The notes below the pieces were generated by a model, which searched no databases, was not told where the DNA came from, and was given only the letters and a program-made list of their open reading frames with translations. The translations under genes were made by a program, and so were the position numbers. From Azospirillum formosense (GTDB taxonomy: Bacteria > Pseudomonadota > Alphaproteobacteria > Azospirillales > Azospirillaceae), in contig NZ_CP159402.1 of assembly GCF_040500525.1 (NCBI RefSeq), positions 1,921,501 through 1,985,500 on the forward strand: 64,000 nt of DNA, given 5' to 3'. Below, in pieces: positions 61,236 through 64,000 of this stretch (its first letter is position 1; each line of letters starts with the position of its first letter).

Positions 61236-63371
61236 ATGCCCCTCCGCCACCTCGACGCCCTGGCAAACGAATCGGCAAGCATGGTGCGCCTTCTCCGCAT
61301 CCTGCTGGTGGCCTCCGTTCTGGTGCCGACCCTGCTGCTCGCCGCCATCGCCTGGCGCGGCTTTCACGAGGAGGAAGTGCAGGCCGAGCGCAACATCCGC
61401 AAGACCGTGCTGATCCTGCACGAGCACATGCAGAAGGTCTTCGACACGGTCGAGCAGGTCCTGGACCGGCTGGACGAGCGGACCGCCGGCATGAGCTGGG
61501 ACGAGATCGGGCGTTCCGACGATCTGCACGGCTATCTGAGGACGCTGGTCGAGGAGGTCCCGCAGATCGGCGTCGTCGGGCTGGTCGACCCGAACGGCAC
61601 GCTGCGCAACGACAACCGCCTGTTCCCGGCTCCGTCGATCAACGTCGGCGACCGCGAGTATTTCCGAATCCAGGCGGCCGGTGACGCCGGCATCCTGGTC
61701 AGCGAGGCGATCACCGGGCGCGGATCGGGCAAGCGGCAGTTCAACGTCACGCGCCGCCGCGCCGCCGCGGGCGGACCGGAAGGGCCGTTCAACGGCGTGC
61801 TGCTGACCGCGGTGCTGACCGATTACCTGGCCGATTTCTATCAGCTCGTCGTCTCCGGCCCGAAGGAGGCGATCTCCCTCGTCCGCCACGACGGCTCGGT
61901 CCTGGTCCGCTTTCCCTCGATGGGCGACCGCCAATCCCGTCACGCCACCGACAGCATCCTGCTCGGCGCCATGGCGAGCGGGCAGACCGAGGGGGTGTTC
62001 CGCACCCGGGGCCGCCTGGACGGCGTGCCGAGGCTCAACGGCTTCATGCACGTCGCGCCCTACCCGCTCTACGTCACCTACGGCATCCCGATCGCCGACA
62101 TCCGGGCCGTTTGGATGCGCAAGGTCCTGCTCCACGCCGCCTTCACCGTGCCGGCGATGCTGGCCCTGGTCGGCATCACCCTGCTGGCGCTGCGCCGCGC
62201 GCAGAGCGAGGTCCGGGCGGTCCGCCACTGGACCGAGGAGGCCCGTGCCCGCGAGTCCCTGGAGAACGCGCTGCGCCAGTCGCAGAAGCTGGAGGCGCTG
62301 GGCCAGCTCACCGGGGGCGTCGCCCACGATTTCAACAACCTGCTGACCGCCGCCCTGGCCAACCTGCATCTGATGGAGCGGCACCTGCCGGCGGAGGGGG
62401 AACGCTATCTGGACGGAACCCGCGCCGCGCTGGAGCGCGCCCGGACGCTGACCGGGCAGCTCCTCGCCTTCTCGCGCCAGGAGGCGGTGGACCCCAAGGT
62501 GGTCGATCTGGGGGATGCGCTGCGGGTCATGGCCGATCTGCTGGAACGCTCCATCCGTGCCGAGATCGCCCTGGATTGGGCCCTTCCCAGCGCCCCGCTG
62601 CGGGTCGAGGTGGACCCGGTCCAGCTTGAGCTGGCGGTGTTGAATCTCGTGGTGAACGCCCGCGACGCGATGCCGGAGGGCGGCCGCATCCGCATCGCCG
62701 CCCGGCAGGAGGAGACGCCCGAAGGCCCGCTGGCCGTTCTCGAGATCACCGACACCGGCGACGGCATGCCGCCGGAGGTCGCCGCCCGCGCCTTCGAGCC
62801 CTTCTTCACCACCAAGCCGCACGGCAAGGGGACGGGGCTGGGCCTGTCGATGGTCTACGGCTTCGCCCGGCAGTCGGGCGGCAACGCCACCATCTCCAGC
62901 GCGCCGCGCCGCGGCACGGTCGTCCGCGTCACCCTGCCGGTGTCCGGCCGGGCGCCCGAACCGGAGACGGCGGTGGACGCCGCGGAAGCGGCGCCGGGCG
63001 GTCCCGTGCGCCTGCTGGTGGTCGAGGACAACGCGCTGGTCCTGATGGCCACCGTGGAGGGGCTGACCCAGGAGGGCTTCGAGGTGGTCACCGCCGACCA
63101 CGGCGCCGCCGCTCTGGAGATCCTGGAGCAGGACGCCGCCTTCGACGTGATCGTGACCGACGTGGTGATGCCCTACGGCGTGTCGGGAATCGATCTGGCG
63201 CGGCGGGTCCAGGAGCGCTGGCCCGGCATCCGGGTTCTGCTGATCTCAGGCTACAGCCCCGAATCGCTGAGCGGGCTCAAGGCCGACGCCGCCGTCCTGC
63301 CCAAGCCCTTCACCCCCGACCAGCTCGCCGCCCGCGTCCGCGCCCTGCTGCGAACCGTGAAGACCGCCTGA
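61236..63371 (+). CDS. Hybrid sensor histidine kinase with C-terminal receiver
   Basis: A 711-residue membrane sensor. Membrane segments at residues about 20-40 and 300-320 enclose a dCache-like periplasmic domain (QIGVVGLVDPNGTLRND, SINVGDREYFRIQAAGDAGI). Then HisKA with GGVAHDFNNLLTAALANL (phospho-His), HATPase with NLVVNARDAMPEGG, DTGDGMPPE, GKGTGLGLSMVYGF, and a REC domain (LLVVEDNALVL, VIVTDVVMPYG, VLPKPFTPDQL). The receiver Asp is in VTDVVMP. No output gene is adjacent. ATG at 61281 is an alternative start. Confidence 0.93.
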   Translation: MPLRHLDALANESASMVRLLRILLVASVLVPTLLLAAIAWRGFHEEEVQAERNIRKTVLILHEHMQKVFDTVEQVLDRLDERTAGMSWDEIGRSDDLHGYLRTLVEEVPQIGVVGLVDPNGTLRNDNRLFPAPSINVGDREYFRIQAAGDAGILVSEAITGRGSGKRQFNVTRRRAAAGGPEGPFNGVLLTAVLTDYLADFYQLVVSGPKEAISLVRHDGSVLVRFPSMGDRQSRHATDSILLGAMASGQTEGVFRTRGRLDGVPRLNGFMHVAPYPLYVTYGIPIADIRAVWMRKVLLHAAFTVPAMLALVGITLLALRRAQSEVRAVRHWTEEARARESLENALRQSQKLEALGQLTGGVAHDFNNLLTAALANLHLMERHLPAEGERYLDGTRAALERARTLTGQLLAFSRQEAVDPKVVDLGDALRVMADLLERSIRAEIALDWALPSAPLRVEVDPVQLELAVLNLVVNARDAMPEGGRIRIAARQEETPEGPLAVLEITDTGDGMPPEVAARAFEPFFTTKPHGKGTGLGLSMVYGFARQSGGNATISSAPRRGTVVRVTLPVSGRAPEPETAVDAAEAAPGGPVRLLVVEDNALVLMATVEGLTQEGFEVVTADHGAAALEILEQDAAFDVIVTDVVMPYGVSGIDLARRVQERWPGIRVLLISGYSPESLSGLKADAAVLPKPFTPDQLAARVRALLRTVKTA

Positions 63372-63410
63372 CCGAAGACCGGCCGACCCAGGACCAACGG
63401 ACCGGACGGA

Positions 63411-63599
63411 TCAGAGCAGGACGCTGATGAACATCGGCGCCCACAGCACCGCCGACCAGATCAGGCCCAGGAAGATGCCGTGGGTGAGGTCGGTGAAGGT
63501 CGGCTCCGAAAGGCAGTGCATCCGCCAGAACGCTTCGCGGTCGTTCATGCCCTGACGCTGCCCCTGACGCTGCGGGGTGTGGTTCTGAGCGTCCTTCAT
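63411..63599 (-). CDS. Small single-pass membrane protein, unknown
   Basis: A 62-residue protein with a hydrophilic N-terminus (KDAQNHTPQRQGQRQG) and one C-terminal membrane segment (FTDLTHGIFLGLIWSAVLWAP). GAGGA precedes the ATG at 63599. The promoter motif at 63633-63657 suggests stress control. No family recognised. Confidence 0.6.
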   Translation of the reverse strand: MKDAQNHTPQRQGQRQGMNDREAFWRMHCLSEPTFTDLTHGIFLGLIWSAVLWAPMFISVLL

Positions 63600-63632
63600 G
63601 GCCGTATCCTCGTTGGGGCCCAAATGGGAAGG

Positions 63633-63657
63633 AACCGGCGAAGGGCGCCGCGGTTCC
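63633..63657 (-). promoter_or_regulatory. Putative EcfG-type promoter of the small membrane protein
   Basis: GGAAC-N16-GGTT on the minus strand, about 34 bases from the ATG at 63599. The site is itself an inverted repeat (GGAACC...GGTTCC), so the same motif can be read on the plus strand. Confidence 0.45.
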
Positions 63658-63700
63658 GCACCGCAACGGGAACAATGATGGGACGGGAGAGGCACCGCCA

Positions 63701-63740
63701 AAAAGGAAAAGGCCCCCAGCCCTTTCGGACGGGAGGCCTT
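63701..63740 (-). terminator. Intrinsic terminator of the 76-residue protein gene
   Basis: On the minus strand AAGGCC(T)CCC pairs with GGG-GGCCTT across a loop, followed by TTTTCCTTTTT. Confidence 0.75.
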
Positions 63741-63762
63741 CCGGTCGATCGGGATGAGCCGC

Positions 63763-63993
63763 TTACTTGGTGCGGATCATCGGGGTGAGCTGGTCGCCCC
63801 AGTTGCCCGTCGCGTTGTGATAGCGGGCGGTGCGCATCAGCTCGACCGTCACGCCGGCCTCCACGGCCTTGACGACGGCGTCGTTCAGGCGGTGCAGGCT
63901 GTTGGCGAGGACGCGGATGGCGCTCTCCTGCTCGTCCGTGAGGTTCGAACGCTCGTCCGGCGGCGCATCCTGGAAACCCGACTGATTCGTCAT
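63763..63993 (-). CDS. Small conserved-type protein, 76 residues
   Basis: Hydrophilic helical protein: NLTDEQESAIRVLANSLHRLNDAVVKAVEAGVTVELMR, ending TPMIRTK. Likely a two-helix fold. No family recognised. Its promoter is beyond the window end; the terminator at 63701-63740 is immediately downstream. Confidence 0.65.
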   Translation of the reverse strand: MTNQSGFQDAPPDERSNLTDEQESAIRVLANSLHRLNDAVVKAVEAGVTVELMRTARYHNATGNWGDQLTPMIRTK

Positions 63994-64000
63994 GCGGCTA

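Overview
The window is 64 kb of a GC-rich (about 70% by eye) chromosome. Gene content points to an alphaproteobacterium of the Azospirillum type. Indicators are an NDUFA12 homologue of respiratory complex I, DUF2155, DUF3775, a PlcP-Agt lipid-remodelling pair, several chemoreceptors, and protein sequences that read like Azospirillum homologues. Genes are densely packed, with frequent ATGA/GTGA overlaps. I see no prophage, CRISPR array, rRNA or plasmid backbone; the only clear insertion sequence is one IS630-family element.

Layout. 1-7 kb: a 5'-truncated ubiD, DUF3616, DoxX, pmbA, a CigR-like secreted protein and a large unrecognised protein. 7-15.6 kb: envelope lipids, with a diacylglycerol kinase divergent from a PlcP-like phospholipase and an Agt-like glycosyltransferase, a soluble globin-coupled chemotaxis sensor, then waaA-lpxK-lpxL-lysE. 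15.7-21.6 kb: NDUFA12, mlaD, a lipoprotein, DUF2155, aat, an RNase T2 and the aroQ-accB-accC operon. 21.7-30.3 kb: a solute-binding protein, a dynamin-like GTPase, a CDF zinc exporter, small unknowns, an unusual gene-free repeat region (25.85-26.16 kb), a multi-HAMP chemoreceptor and an XRE regulator. 30.4-39 kb: a baeRF-family protein, a Tat-exported M15-like peptidase, an L,D-transpeptidase, a stress pair (DUF2934 and long HPF with a cold-shock-like tail), a SPOR-polysaccharide deacetylase and a PAS kinase lacking its phospho-accepting histidine. 39.2-47.3 kb: glycogen debranching and trehalose genes (treZ, thuA) and a coupled operon with a zinc alcohol dehydrogenase. 47.3-64 kb: hydrolase, lrgAB, leuA with a probable leader peptide, IS630, glyQS, a signal peptide peptidase, tRNA-modification and polyprenyl genes, two tRNA-Pro(CGG) units, and a hybrid histidine kinase.

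Themes. Three things stand out beyond ordinary chromosome. First, four intergenic motifs of the form GGAAC-N16/17-GGTT sit upstream of stress-type genes, suggesting a shared extracytoplasmic-function (EcfG-like) sigma regulon. Second, four TTAA boxes spaced exactly 11 bp apart (overlapping CtrA-type sites) lie in the core of a long inverted repeat between two convergent genes. Third, the DNA carries marks of small-scale rearrangement: an IS630 copy sitting in the TA of a REP-like palindrome, a possible TA-flanked MITE supplying a stop codon, a low-GC patch inside glyS, and a duplicated complete tRNA transcription unit. All functional calls rest on reading the sequence and recalled family features; no database search was run.
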